In this document: piece after piece, positions 9,565 to 17,822 of the stretch
How the letters are laid out: the number at the start of each line of letters is the position of its first letter
Position numbering within the stretch: the stretch's first letter is position 1
Assembly (NCBI RefSeq): GCF_029892445.1
Contig: NZ_JARXVJ010000001.1
Location: 372,001-436,000 of the forward strand
DNA: 64,000 bases
From: Chryseobacterium sp. H1D6B
GTDB taxonomy: Bacteria; Bacteroidota; Bacteroidia; Flavobacteriales; Weeksellaceae
Direction: 5' to 3'
Program-made: the position numbers and the translations under genes
The notes under the pieces: model-generated
The model's database searches: none
What the model was told of the DNA's origin: nothing
The model's input: only the letters and a program-made list of their open reading frames with translations

Positions 9565-9600
9565 GAATCCTTGAAAGAAATTTCAGGGATTTTTTTTTAT
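9565..9600 (+). terminator. Hairpin terminator after the BON operon
   Basis: AATCCTTGAAA and TTTCAGGGATT form an 11-bp stem with one mismatch, followed by a run of nine T. Confidence 0.7.
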
Positions 9601-9626
9601 TTCTAAATTAGCATCAAATTTTATTC

Positions 9627-11486
9627 ATGAAAATCCACATTTCAATTTTATTTATTTTCTTTTTTATCCTTGGAAGTGCTCAAAACACAACACAAAAGGA
9701 CGAATTTGTAAAAGACAATTTTACAAAAAAAGAAGTTTATATTCCAATGCGTGACGGCACTAAGCTTTTCACAGCTGTATATATTCCTAAAGATATTTCT
9801 GATAAGAAAAAATATCCATTTTTGATGCAGAGAACCTGCTACAGCATTGCACCTTATGGTGAACATGAGTATAAAACAAAAGTAGGTCCGAACCAGTATC
9901 TGATGAAAGATAAATATATTTTTGTATATCAGGACGTACGCGGAAGATATATGAGTGAAGGTACTTTCACGAATATGACGCCTCAGGTAGAACATAAGAC
10001 CAAAAAAGATGTGGACGAAAGTACGGATACTTATGATACCATCGACTGGCTTGTAAAAAACATTAAGGACAACAATGGCAAAGTAGGACAGTTTGGAACT
10101 TCTTATCCAGGTTTTTATACAGCGGTGGGAATTTTAGCCCATCATCCAGCGTTAGTAGCTTCATCACCGCAGGCACCTATTTCAGATTTCTGGAATGATG
10201 ATTTTCTCCATAACGGAAAATTTATGTTAGGTTATTTCAGAACATTTCCGGTTTTTGGAGTACAGAAAACTAAAGCTGAAAATAAAGCCTGGTACGCAGA
10301 TTCTATGATAAAAACAACGTCTGAAGACGGATTAAAATTCTACAGAGATCTCGGAACTTTAAAAGACGGTTATGAAAAATATTATAAAGACAACTTCTTT
10401 ATGACAGAAATAATGAACCATCCTAATTACGATGACTACTGGCAGAAGAGAAGTCTGCTTCCACACCTTAAAAATGTCAATCATGCTGTACTCACTGTGG
10501 GCGGCTGGTTCGATGCAGAAGATCTATCAGGTCCTTTAAATATTTATAAAACCATCGAGAAAAGCAGCCCAAAAGCAAAAAATACGATCGTAATGGGACC
10601 TTTCTCTCATGGCGGGTGGGGCCAGGAAATGGGGAAACATTTTCATAATGATATTTATTTTGGAGACAGCATTGCTACTTACTATCAGAAAAATATTGAA
10701 ACCCGATTCTTTAATCATTATCTAAAAGGAAACACCAAAAAGGATTCCGGCCTGCCTGAAGCAGTGATGTACGACACCGGTGCTAAGGAATGGAAAGAGT
10801 TCACATCTTATCCTCCAACAAATGCTCAAAAAATCAATTTTTATTTAGCTGACGGCACTTTAAAAAACACAGCAGAACAAGGCTTTTCAGAATATTACAG
10901 TGATCCAGACAATCCGGTTTTAAGCTCTTCTAATCTGAAAGATTTCAACGGCTTTACTCCCAGAAATTACATGTCTGAAGATCAGAGATTCGCAGAAGGA
11001 AGACCTGACGTTCTTACTTTTACTACAGATATTTTATCAGAAGACATGACGTTTGCAGGAGAAATTACGGCTAAATTAAATATTGCATCTACTTCCACCG
11101 ATGCGGATTTTGCTGTAAAACTTATTGACGTATATCCTGAAGATTTTAAACCAGCAGAAAAGAAAGACGGCGTAGTATATGGTAATTACCACCAAATGGT
11201 AAGAAGCGAAATAATGCCGGCAAGATTCAGAAATTCAAGAGAAAAGGCAGAAGCTCTGACAGCTAACCAGAAAACTGCTGTAAATTTCAAACTACAAGAC
11301 GTACTGCATACTTTTAAAAAAGGGCATAAAATTCAGATACAGATCAGCAGTACATGGTTTCCGCTATTTTCTGTAAACCCGCAGAAGTTTTTAGACAACC
11401 CAAACTTGGCATCTAAAGAAGATTACACAAAAGCTTTCATTAAAATCTATAATGACAGTGCTATAGAAGCCGAAATATTAAAATAA
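9627..11486 (+). CDS. Secreted CocE/NonD-family hydrolase (S15 X-Pro peptidase-like)
   Basis: This 619-residue alpha/beta hydrolase has a signal peptide at residues 1-18 (LGSAQ). The nucleophile elbow GTSYPG is at about residue 157, and the catalytic histidine block GPFSHGGWG is at about residue 328. A C-terminal jelly-roll typical of the X-Pro dipeptidyl-peptidase C-terminal domain begins at about residue 400. Family members cleave acyl esters, such as CocE, or acyl-proline or glutaryl bonds, and the substrate here is open. The gene stands alone, with its own terminator, and converges on alkB. Confidence 0.88.
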   Translation: MKIHISILFIFFFILGSAQNTTQKDEFVKDNFTKKEVYIPMRDGTKLFTAVYIPKDISDKKKYPFLMQRTCYSIAPYGEHEYKTKVGPNQYLMKDKYIFVYQDVRGRYMSEGTFTNMTPQVEHKTKKDVDESTDTYDTIDWLVKNIKDNNGKVGQFGTSYPGFYTAVGILAHHPALVASSPQAPISDFWNDDFLHNGKFMLGYFRTFPVFGVQKTKAENKAWYADSMIKTTSEDGLKFYRDLGTLKDGYEKYYKDNFFMTEIMNHPNYDDYWQKRSLLPHLKNVNHAVLTVGGWFDAEDLSGPLNIYKTIEKSSPKAKNTIVMGPFSHGGWGQEMGKHFHNDIYFGDSIATYYQKNIETRFFNHYLKGNTKKDSGLPEAVMYDTGAKEWKEFTSYPPTNAQKINFYLADGTLKNTAEQGFSEYYSDPDNPVLSSSNLKDFNGFTPRNYMSEDQRFAEGRPDVLTFTTDILSEDMTFAGEITAKLNIASTSTDADFAVKLIDVYPEDFKPAEKKDGVVYGNYHQMVRSEIMPARFRNSREKAEALTANQKTAVNFKLQDVLHTFKKGHKIQIQISSTWFPLFSVNPQKFLDNPNLASKEDYTKAFIKIYNDSAIEAEILK

Positions 11487-11494
11487 ATTTCAAA

Positions 11495-11527
11495 AAATGG
11501 CAGCTGAGGTTCTCGAAGCTGCCATTT
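11495..11527. terminator. Bidirectional hairpin terminator
   Basis: A perfect 11-bp stem (11495-11505 with 11517-11527) lies in the 43-base gap between the convergent hydrolase and alkB genes, with A- and T-runs on the outer sides. Confidence 0.85.
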
Positions 11528-11529
11528 TT

Positions 11530-12141
11530 TTATTCTTCAATCGTTCTAAAAGTAAGATTCACTCTTGGAGTTTTCACTTTTGTAGTAGGAGGAAGCCTGT
11601 GAAGCCAGTGATCCTGTGTGGTCCCTTTCATGACAAGCAGACTCCCGTTTTCCAGAAAGATTTCTACTTTTTCTTTATTTAATTTATGCTTAAATAAAAA
11701 TTTTCTCTCTGCTCCAAAGGTCAGAGAAGCAATAGCACCGTGTTTTTTCAAATCCTTTTCGCCGTCGCTGTGATAAGCCATTCCTTCACTTCCGTCGTGG
11801 TATAAATTCAGCAGGCAGGAATTATATGTTTCTCCTGAAACCTCTTCACATCTCTGCTTTAGGGCCAATAATTCAGGAGTCCAGGGTTTTGCATATTTGG
11901 TTCTGTTGGAATAGGTGTATTCAAAAGCTTTTTCACCGAACCATGCCACTTTTCTTTTGGTTAAAATCAATTTTCCAAAAATGACAGCTTCATCATGTTC
12001 CCAAGGAATCTGATTAAATAAATACTCGTAATAAAGCCTGCGGTCTTCCTCACTGAAAACTTTTCCGTAATAATTGACCGTTCCGTCTTTGGGAAGGATA
12101 TTTAATGGAAAATCGGATATATCTTCAAATAAACTGATCAT
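11530..12141 (-). CDS. alkB: AlkB-family alpha-ketoglutarate-dependent DNA repair dioxygenase
   Basis: AlkB proteins remove N1-methyladenine and N3-methylcytosine lesions by oxidative demethylation. This 203-residue protein is closest to the ALKBH2/3 type, with substrate loop residues FGEKAFEYTYS near 68-78. The iron ligands are visible as H124-x-D126 (YHSD) and H181 (WLHRLP), and the 2-oxoglutarate arginines as R193 and R199 (PRVNLTFR). It lies next to an AraC-methyltransferase fusion transcribed the same way 234 bases upstream. Together they form an alkylation-repair neighbourhood, but the gap contains a degenerate repeat and they need not share a transcript. Confidence 0.9.
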   Translation of the reverse strand: MISLFEDISDFPLNILPKDGTVNYYGKVFSEEDRRLYYEYLFNQIPWEHDEAVIFGKLILTKRKVAWFGEKAFEYTYSNRTKYAKPWTPELLALKQRCEEVSGETYNSCLLNLYHDGSEGMAYHSDGEKDLKKHGAIASLTFGAERKFLFKHKLNKEKVEIFLENGSLLVMKGTTQDHWLHRLPPTTKVKTPRVNLTFRTIEE

Positions 12142-12310
12142 TTTTGACTATCTATTTTATAATTGAACTATAAATTTTGGATGAAACCGGTTGATTTTTC
12201 TTTGTATAAAAGGACTGAAGGCCATTCCTATTAATGTTAACAGCATAAGACTTTATGTTGAAATGAAAAGCTGACATTCTCAGAATAATTTCTATACTTT
12301 ATTCATTCAT

Positions 12311-12376
12311 AACGGAGCGAAGAATTATCTTAATACTCTTAACAGCTTAATAAACCCTTAATGGTTCAAAACTATT
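12311..12376. repeat. Degenerate partial copy of the 151-bp dispersed repeat
   Basis: The segment GGAGCGAAGAA followed by TCTTAATACTCTTAAC and AAACCCTTAATGGTT aligns with the left and middle parts of the two repeats at 14974-15340, with several changes and a gap of about seven bases. It lies between alkB and the AraC-Ogt gene. Confidence 0.5.
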
Positions 12377-13230
12377 TAATTTGAATTTTCAGAATATATC
12401 TGAGAGCTCTCCCACCCAATGATCAGCTGTTTTCTCTCACTTCCCCACATATATCCTCCGATATTTCCAGAAGTCTGAATAACACGGTGGCAGGGAATCA
12501 GAAATGCCACAGGATTACTCCCTATTGCTGTTCCTACCGCTCTTGAAGCTTTAGAATTCCCTATTTTTTCTGCTAAATTCCCATATGTTGATAATTTCCC
12601 CATAGGAATAGAAAGAAGACTCTCCCAGACCTTAAGCTGAAAATCAGTTCCTTTAAGGTGTAATTTTATTGTATTAAGTTTATCCCAGTCTTTATCGAAA
12701 ATAGACAGGGCATTTTTTTGAAATTCATCTTGTTTCTCAAAAAAAGAAGCATTAGGAAATTTATACTCTAAATTCCCTAATGCTGTTTCTTTATTTTCTT
12801 CAAAAGCCATATGGCAGATTCCTTTTTCTGTAGAAGCTGTAATTACACTTCCAAAAGGACTTTCTGAAAAACTATAATGAATGGTAAGACTCTTTCCGCC
12901 GTTTTTATATTCAGCCGGAGACATTCCTTCTATTTTCACAAACAGATCATGCAGTCTGCTTGTACTGGAAAGTCCCGTTTCATAAGCGGCATCAAATAAG
13001 CTCACTTTTTCTTCTTTCAATAAATTTTTAGCATGTTCAATACTGATGAACTGTAAAAATTTTTTCGGACTTGTTCCTGCCCAGTCTGTAAAGATCTTCT
13101 GAAAGTGTGCCGGACTTAAATTAATCTTCCCGGCTACTTCATCCAGACTTGGCTGCAGTTTAAAATTGCTTTGGATATATGCTATCGCTTTTGCAATTCT
13201 ATTGTAATCTATTTGACTTTGTGTGGACAT
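12376..13230 (-). CDS. AraC-type HTH fused to O6-methylguanine-DNA methyltransferase (Ada-like, no zinc domain)
   Basis: This 284-residue protein joins an AraC-type DNA-binding domain (about residues 8-110, with two helix-turn-helix motifs) to an Ogt/MGMT domain (about 115-275). The methyl-acceptor cysteine is C247 in the PCHRV motif. The N-terminal Ada zinc domain that repairs phosphotriesters and triggers the adaptive response in E. coli is missing, because the protein begins directly with the HTH. It can be expected to repair O6-methylguanine directly. Whether it also activates genes such as alkB next door is not shown. The start is the ATG at 13228-13230. Confidence 0.9.
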   Translation of the reverse strand: MSTQSQIDYNRIAKAIAYIQSNFKLQPSLDEVAGKINLSPAHFQKIFTDWAGTSPKKFLQFISIEHAKNLLKEEKVSLFDAAYETGLSSTSRLHDLFVKIEGMSPAEYKNGGKSLTIHYSFSESPFGSVITASTEKGICHMAFEENKETALGNLEYKFPNASFFEKQDEFQKNALSIFDKDWDKLNTIKLHLKGTDFQLKVWESLLSIPMGKLSTYGNLAEKIGNSKASRAVGTAIGSNPVAFLIPCHRVIQTSGNIGGYMWGSERKQLIIGWESSQIYSENSN

Positions 13231-13298
13231 TTCATTTAATTTTACCTCACAAATTTCGCAAGAAAATCCTGCCGGAAAAATCCGAATCTTGTGAAGTT

Positions 13299-14153
13299 TT
13301 AGTTATTATTGATATTATAATAAGCAAGCATTTTATAATATAATTTTGCGGCCAAGAAAGCTGACGGCTTAGGCATCGGAGAATCCATCAATTCTACAAT
13401 ATCAAAAGCTACCACATTACATTTTTCAAAAACACCTCTTAACAATTCTAATGTAGGATACCACTGAAGTCCTCCTGGTTCCGGAGTTCCTGTAGACGGT
13501 GCGATAGACGGGTCAAAAGCATCTAAATCGATCGTGATGTATACGTTTCCTGAAACTTTTTCTAAAACATCATTTATCCAATTGTCGTTATTGGCAATCT
13601 CATGAGCGAAAAATACTCTTCCTTCCGGTAAATACTGATATTCTTCAGCATCCATAGAACGGATTCCCACCTGAACTAAGTTATGCTTCTGGTTAGCTTC
13701 AAAAACCGCACAAGCGTGATTAGATGTAGAACCGTGAAACTCAGGACGCAGATCTGTATGCGCATCCAGTTGAAGTACCGTTAAGTTTTCATACTTCTCT
13801 CCTACTGCACGGATAGAACCGATAGAAACAGAATGCTCGCCTCCAAAAAGGGTAAATAATTTACCGTCATTCTGAAGTAATTCTTTCGTTTTTTGATAAA
13901 CAGCTTCTGTCATTGCTTCTGGCGAAGACTTTTCAGCAACTTCTCCAGCTAAATAAACACCTTGAAGATAAGGTTCTGTATTCGTTTCGATGTCATAAAG
14001 TTCCATATTTTCAGAGGCATCTAAAAATAATTCAGGTCCTTTATCAGCTCCTTTTCCCCATGTTGAAGTGCCATCGTAAGGAACCGTTACCAGCATTACT
14101 TTTGATGTTTCTAATGATGCATTTTCTTCAGGAATTCCTGCGTATGTTTTCAT
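13299..14153 (-). CDS. speB: Agmatinase
   Basis: Agmatinase hydrolyses agmatine to putrescine and urea. The 284-residue protein shows the ureohydrolase manganese motifs GGEHS (about residue 103), DAHTDLR (about 130) and DLDAFDPSIAPSTGTPEPGG (about 210). Its length matches the family. Arginine decarboxylase lies 1.3 kb away on the same strand, giving the arginine to agmatine to putrescine route. Agmatinase rather than arginase is preferred because of that neighbour and the family-level similarity; other ureohydrolases, such as formimidoylglutamase or guanidinobutyrase, remain possible. A HAD gene in the opposite direction separates the two. Confidence 0.85.
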   Translation of the reverse strand: MKTYAGIPEENASLETSKVMLVTVPYDGTSTWGKGADKGPELFLDASENMELYDIETNTEPYLQGVYLAGEVAEKSSPEAMTEAVYQKTKELLQNDGKLFTLFGGEHSVSIGSIRAVGEKYENLTVLQLDAHTDLRPEFHGSTSNHACAVFEANQKHNLVQVGIRSMDAEEYQYLPEGRVFFAHEIANNDNWINDVLEKVSGNVYITIDLDAFDPSIAPSTGTPEPGGLQWYPTLELLRGVFEKCNVVAFDIVELMDSPMPKPSAFLAAKLYYKMLAYYNINNN

Positions 14154-14179
14154 GTTTTATTGATAAAAAATTGATACTT

Positions 14180-14187
14180 CAAAGATA
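14180..14187 (-). promoter_or_regulatory. -7 promoter box for agmatinase
   Basis: The leftward strand reads TATCTTTG, an exact TAnnTTTG match, 26 bases before the ATG. It lies in the 154-base divergent gap with the HAD gene. Confidence 0.55.
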
Positions 14188-14286
14188 CGAAGAAGTTATA
14201 AGTTATAAATTATCAGGTGTCAATTTTTGATTAAGTCTTAAAACATCCATCCATAATTCTTTACCATACGCTAACCCTCAAATGTT

Positions 14287-14294
14287 TATCTTTG
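14287..14294 (+). promoter_or_regulatory. -7 promoter box for the HAD phosphatase gene
   Basis: TATCTTTG matches TAnnTTTG exactly and ends 13 bases before the ATG, predicting a 5' untranslated leader of only about 8-10 bases. Confidence 0.5.
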
Positions 14295-14307
14295 TAAAAA
14301 ATTCAAT

Positions 14308-14970
14308 ATGCCATTAAAAGCTGTGCTGTTCGATATGGACGGCGTGATTGTGGATACAGAACCACTGCACAGAAAAGCCTATTTTAAAACATTCAGCGAA
14401 CTTGGAATTTCGGTCTCAGAAGATCTATATACCTCTTTTACAGGCGCTTCCACAAAAAGAGTATGTGAAACTTTGATTAAGGAGTTTAATTTAAATCAGA
14501 CTTACGAAGATATTGCCCGTATTAAAAGAGCCCATTTTAAAGATTATTTTTATAATGATGAAGAATTTGATTTAATTCCGGGAGTAAAAGAATTAATTCA
14601 GCATTATTATGAAAATGGAATGACATTAATTCTGGCATCTTCTGCAACCATGACAACCATTAATATGGTATTTGAGAAATTTGATCTGGAAAAATATTTC
14701 AGCGGAAAGATAAGCGGTGCAGATCTAAAAGAGTCAAAACCTCATCCTGAAGTTTTTCTTGTGGCGGCAGAAATGGCAGCTGAACGTGTTGAAAATTCTA
14801 TGGTCATTGAAGATTCTACAAACGGAATTCTGGCAGCACACCGGGCAAATATCTTTTGTGCGGCTTATAGAAGTCCGCATTCTAAAAATCAGGATTATAC
14901 ATTGGCTGATATTACAGTTTCAGATTATTCCGAACTTGAGATAGAAAAAATATCAACTTATTTCAATTAA
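14308..14970 (+). CDS. HAD-superfamily phosphatase, beta-phosphoglucomutase-like
   Basis: This 220-residue cytoplasmic protein begins with the HAD nucleophile motif DMDGVIVDTEP. It has a helical cap typical of the beta-phosphoglucomutase subfamily, the threonine/serine motif LASSA at about residue 110, a lysine in ESKPHPEVF and the acidic motif IEDSTNG at about 165. These signatures fit a sugar-phosphate phosphatase or phosphoglucomutase. The specific substrate is not determined by sequence. The gene is solitary, with repeats directly downstream. Confidence 0.87.
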   Translation: MPLKAVLFDMDGVIVDTEPLHRKAYFKTFSELGISVSEDLYTSFTGASTKRVCETLIKEFNLNQTYEDIARIKRAHFKDYFYNDEEFDLIPGVKELIQHYYENGMTLILASSATMTTINMVFEKFDLEKYFSGKISGADLKESKPHPEVFLVAAEMAAERVENSMVIEDSTNGILAAHRANIFCAAYRSPHSKNQDYTLADITVSDYSELEIEKISTYFN

Positions 14971-14973
14971 TAT

Positions 14974-15140
14974 TTCTGTCATTCAGAATGGAGCAAAGTG
15001 AAATGAAGAATCTCATCTTAATAATCTTAACTTCTAAATAAATCCTTAAGGTTTTAAATTTTCAGCCATTAAATTTAATAGTAAGGTTGTAAGAAATGAA
15101 GAGATTTCTCCCTACGTCGAAATGACAAACTCATGTAATT
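14974..15140. repeat. Dispersed palindromic repeat, copy 1 (151-bp core, 14977-15127)
   Basis: The core begins with TGTCATT and ends with AATGACA, an exact 7-bp terminal inverted repeat. Inward of each end is a second inverted match, AAGAATCTC on the left and GAGATTTCT on the right. Copy 2 starts 199 bases further on. The two differ at only about five positions within the core. No coding capacity. It resembles REP- or MITE-type elements. Confidence 0.8.
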
Positions 15141-15172
15141 AAATGAAACCTATTTTCTTCTTTATACTACAA

Positions 15173-15340
15173 TTCTGTCATTCAGAATGGAGCAAAGTGA
15201 AATGAAGAATCTCGTCTTAATAATCTTAACTTCTAAATAAATCCTTAATCTTTTAAATTTTCAGCCATTAAATTTAATAGTAAGGTTGTAAGAAATAAAG
15301 AGATTTCTCCCTACGTCGAAATGACAAGCTACATGTAATT
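15173..15340. repeat. Dispersed palindromic repeat, copy 2 (151-bp core, 15176-15326)
   Basis: Same orientation and same core length as copy 1, with the same TGTCATT...AATGACA ends. The match continues a few bases past the core on the right (ATGTAATT). No transposase gene lies in the window, so any mobility would be supplied elsewhere. Confidence 0.8.
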
Positions 15341-15367
15341 TTGTATAAAACTTCATTTTTAAAATAC

Positions 15368-15397
15368 AAAAACAGCTTCCAAATTGAAAGCTGTTTT
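15368..15397 (-). terminator. Hairpin terminator after speA
   Basis: AAAACAGCTT pairs with AAGCTGTTTT around a short, partly paired loop, 48 bases beyond the speA stop on the leftward strand. T-rich sequence follows. Confidence 0.65.
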
Positions 15398-15445
15398 ATT
15401 TTTATATAAAGAGATTCCTACTTGCGCGGAATAACCAATTATGTT

Positions 15446-16837
15446 CTAATACCCAAGAATCTTCAAGATATCTTCTGGTTCCTGTTTTTCGCGGAAAACT
15501 TCATACTGAAATTCACCATTTTCATCTTTCTGAATCAAAATATGTCTTGGCTGAGGCATCAGACAATGGTGTACTCCGCCATACCCTCCAATGGTCTCCT
15601 GATAAGCTCCCGTATGGAAGAAGCCAATATACAATGGTTTTGTATCACTGAAAACAGGCAGATAAATAGCATTTGTATGCTGTTCAGAATTATAATAATC
15701 ATCTGAATCACAAGTCAGCCCTCCTAAGAACACTCTTTCATAAGTATCATCCCAACGATTCAGCGGAAGCATGATAAAATGTCTTGAAATCGCCCATGTA
15801 TCAGGAAGTGTAGTCATGAATGAAGAATCGATCATATTCCACTTTTCTCTGTCGTTCTGACGTTTTTGAGAAATAATTTTATAGATATTCGCTCCGCTTT
15901 CACCCACTGTAAAACTTCCGAATTCAGTATAGATATTCGGTTCCTCCACTCCTTCTTCTTCACAGAATTTTTTGATTTGAGAAACAATTTCCTCAACCAT
16001 ATATTGATAATCGTAATCAAACTGAAGAGACGTTTTTATCGGGAAACCACCGCCAATATTTAAAGAATTTACTTCTGGAGCAATTTTCTTCAAACGGGCA
16101 TAAACACGAAGACATTTGTACAATTCATTCCAATAATACGCCGTGTCTTTGATTCCGGTATTGATGAAGAAATGAAGCATTTTCAATCTTGCATTCGGGT
16201 GTTCTGCAATTTTCTGGCTGTAATACGGAATAATATCTTTGTACCCGATTCCTAATCTTGAAGTATAAAACTCAAACTTCGGCTCTTCCTCAGAAGCGAT
16301 TCTTATTCCGATATCGAACGTGGTGTCGATACTTTCTGTAAGCTTATCCAGCTCACGGTAATTATCTAAAATAGGAGTGATATTTTCAAAACCGCTGTTG
16401 ATCATATCTGAAATTTTCGCCAGATAATCATCCGTTTTGAATCCGTTACAGATCACTTCAATATTCTTATCTACTTTTCCTTTTTTGTAAAGCGCTTTTA
16501 TGATATCCATATCATATGCTGAAGAAGTTTCCATAGAAATATCATTCTTCAACGCTTCTTCAATTACAAAATTGAAATGACTGGATTTTGTACAGTAGCA
16601 GTATCTGTAGTTTTTCTTATAGTCGGTTTTCTCAAAGGCTTCTTTGAACCAGCTTTTTGCTTTCTGAATATTTTGAGAAATCTTCGGGAGGTAACTTACC
16701 TTTAAAGGAGTTCCAAACTTTTCAACAACTTCCATCAGTGGAATATCGTGAAACAACAAATTGTTCTCAGAAACATTAAATTCTTCAGTAGGAAAATATA
16801 ATGTCTGATCAATCAGTTCCGAGTATTTTATTTTCAT
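15446..16837 (-). CDS. speA: Biosynthetic arginine decarboxylase
   Basis: This PLP enzyme converts arginine to agmatine, the first step of the agmatinase route to putrescine. It is a fold-type III (alanine racemase-like) decarboxylase of 463 residues. K84 in YCTKSSH is the likely PLP lysine, and the glycine-rich phosphate loop LNIGGGFP lies at about residue 252. The protein is much shorter than E. coli SpeA (about 658 residues); the shorter form is common in Bacteroidota. The assignment to arginine rather than a diamino acid relies on that family knowledge and on the agmatinase gene 1.3 kb downstream. A terminator follows. Confidence 0.85.
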   Translation of the reverse strand: MKIKYSELIDQTLYFPTEEFNVSENNLLFHDIPLMEVVEKFGTPLKVSYLPKISQNIQKAKSWFKEAFEKTDYKKNYRYCYCTKSSHFNFVIEEALKNDISMETSSAYDMDIIKALYKKGKVDKNIEVICNGFKTDDYLAKISDMINSGFENITPILDNYRELDKLTESIDTTFDIGIRIASEEEPKFEFYTSRLGIGYKDIIPYYSQKIAEHPNARLKMLHFFINTGIKDTAYYWNELYKCLRVYARLKKIAPEVNSLNIGGGFPIKTSLQFDYDYQYMVEEIVSQIKKFCEEEGVEEPNIYTEFGSFTVGESGANIYKIISQKRQNDREKWNMIDSSFMTTLPDTWAISRHFIMLPLNRWDDTYERVFLGGLTCDSDDYYNSEQHTNAIYLPVFSDTKPLYIGFFHTGAYQETIGGYGGVHHCLMPQPRHILIQKDENGEFQYEVFREKQEPEDILKILGY

Positions 16838-16946
16838 TTTTTGACAAGTGAATTAAGAATGCAAAATTGCTAAAAAAGTTTGATTTTTGGCTGTTAAATT
16901 TATTATAAATTTATATAATCTTTCAAAGCTGCCATCCGTGAAATTA

Positions 16947-17822
16947 TTAATACATAAACTTACGGATGTATTCTTCTCTTTTATTTTCAGAAATTCCTAA
17001 AACCTGTTGAATATAAATATCCATTGAACCATATTTCTTGTTGATTTCATCAAATGCTGCATCCAGATAATTTCTTTCGACCCAACTTAATTTTTCTAAA
17101 ACCTTTAAATCCATTTTCGGGTAAATAAAATGCAGATTATGAGCAAGTTTAAGTCTTTTCATGATTATATCTTTTCTAAAATTATTGGATAACAGATATT
17201 CGTTATAAATTGTTTCTTTATCAAATTTTAAAATAGTCAGAATTAAGGCTGTTGTAATTCCTGTTCTGTCTTTTCCAGCCGTACAATGGTATAAAACCGG
17301 CTGATCTGATTCTAAAACATCTATGATAATTTTCTTGATCATTTCTGGATTTTCCGTCACATATTCACGATAAAAATCCAGCATTCTTTTGTCAGCATCA
17401 GAAGCATTTACTTTCCCCTTCAGCACAAGTTTTCTTCCTTGGGTCAGCTGATCTCCCTGGTCATCAAAAGCTGAATATTTTTTATAAATGATATGATCAG
17501 GAAGCTGATCGGGTTTCTTGCTAATCTCCTTTGGATTTCTAAGATCGATAATTTCTTTAATTCCCAATTTATGAAAAGTATCAAAAGATCTCTTTTTAAG
17601 CTTATGAAGGTGGCCGCTTCTGTAAATCAGCCCTTTCTTTAACGTTTTCCCTTCAGAGTTTTTAATATTTTCTAAAGTCCGGAAATTATTTACTTTTTTA
17701 ATTTTAATATCGCTTTCAATTCCATTGCTGCCATATTCCGGCTGTGTGAAATCCTGTGTCTTACAAGAAAAAACACAAAATACTAAAATTAGCAGAACCG
17801 ATATTTTTATTAACCTCTTCAA
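16947..17822 (-). CDS. Lipoprotein tyrosine/dual-specificity phosphatase
   Basis: This 291-residue protein has a lipoprotein signal with cysteine 20 (VFSC) and a Y_phosphatase3-type domain. The catalytic loop is HCTAGKDRTG, with nucleophile C180. The general-acid region FDDQGDQ lies near residue 120. Members of this family dephosphorylate proteins or phosphoinositides; the substrate here is unknown. The start is a TTG at 17820-17822 that overlaps the TGA stop of the thiamin pyrophosphokinase gene (TTGA), so translation is probably coupled. It is the last gene of a three-gene operon. Its location outside the cytoplasm follows from the lipobox. Confidence 0.83.
   Translation of the reverse strand: MKRLIKISVLLILVFCVFSCKTQDFTQPEYGSNGIESDIKIKKVNNFRTLENIKNSEGKTLKKGLIYRSGHLHKLKKRSFDTFHKLGIKEIIDLRNPKEISKKPDQLPDHIIYKKYSAFDDQGDQLTQGRKLVLKGKVNASDADKRMLDFYREYVTENPEMIKKIIIDVLESDQPVLYHCTAGKDRTGITTALILTILKFDKETIYNEYLLSNNFRKDIIMKRLKLAHNLHFIYPKMDLKVLEKLSWVERNYLDAAFDEINKKYGSMDIYIQQVLGISENKREEYIRKFMY

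Larger units (their letters stand above)
14971..15445. other. 475-base intergenic stretch: two dispersed repeats and a terminator
   Basis: The gap between the HAD gene and the end of speA holds two near-identical palindromic repeats in direct orientation and the speA terminator at 15368-15397. No open reading frame, RNA gene or promoter is evident elsewhere in it. Confidence 0.7.

Noticed and set aside
11497..11682. A 61-residue rightward frame starting at the terminator after the CocE-type hydrolase
   Set aside because: Its start codon lies inside a perfect terminator stem and the rest is antisense to alkB.
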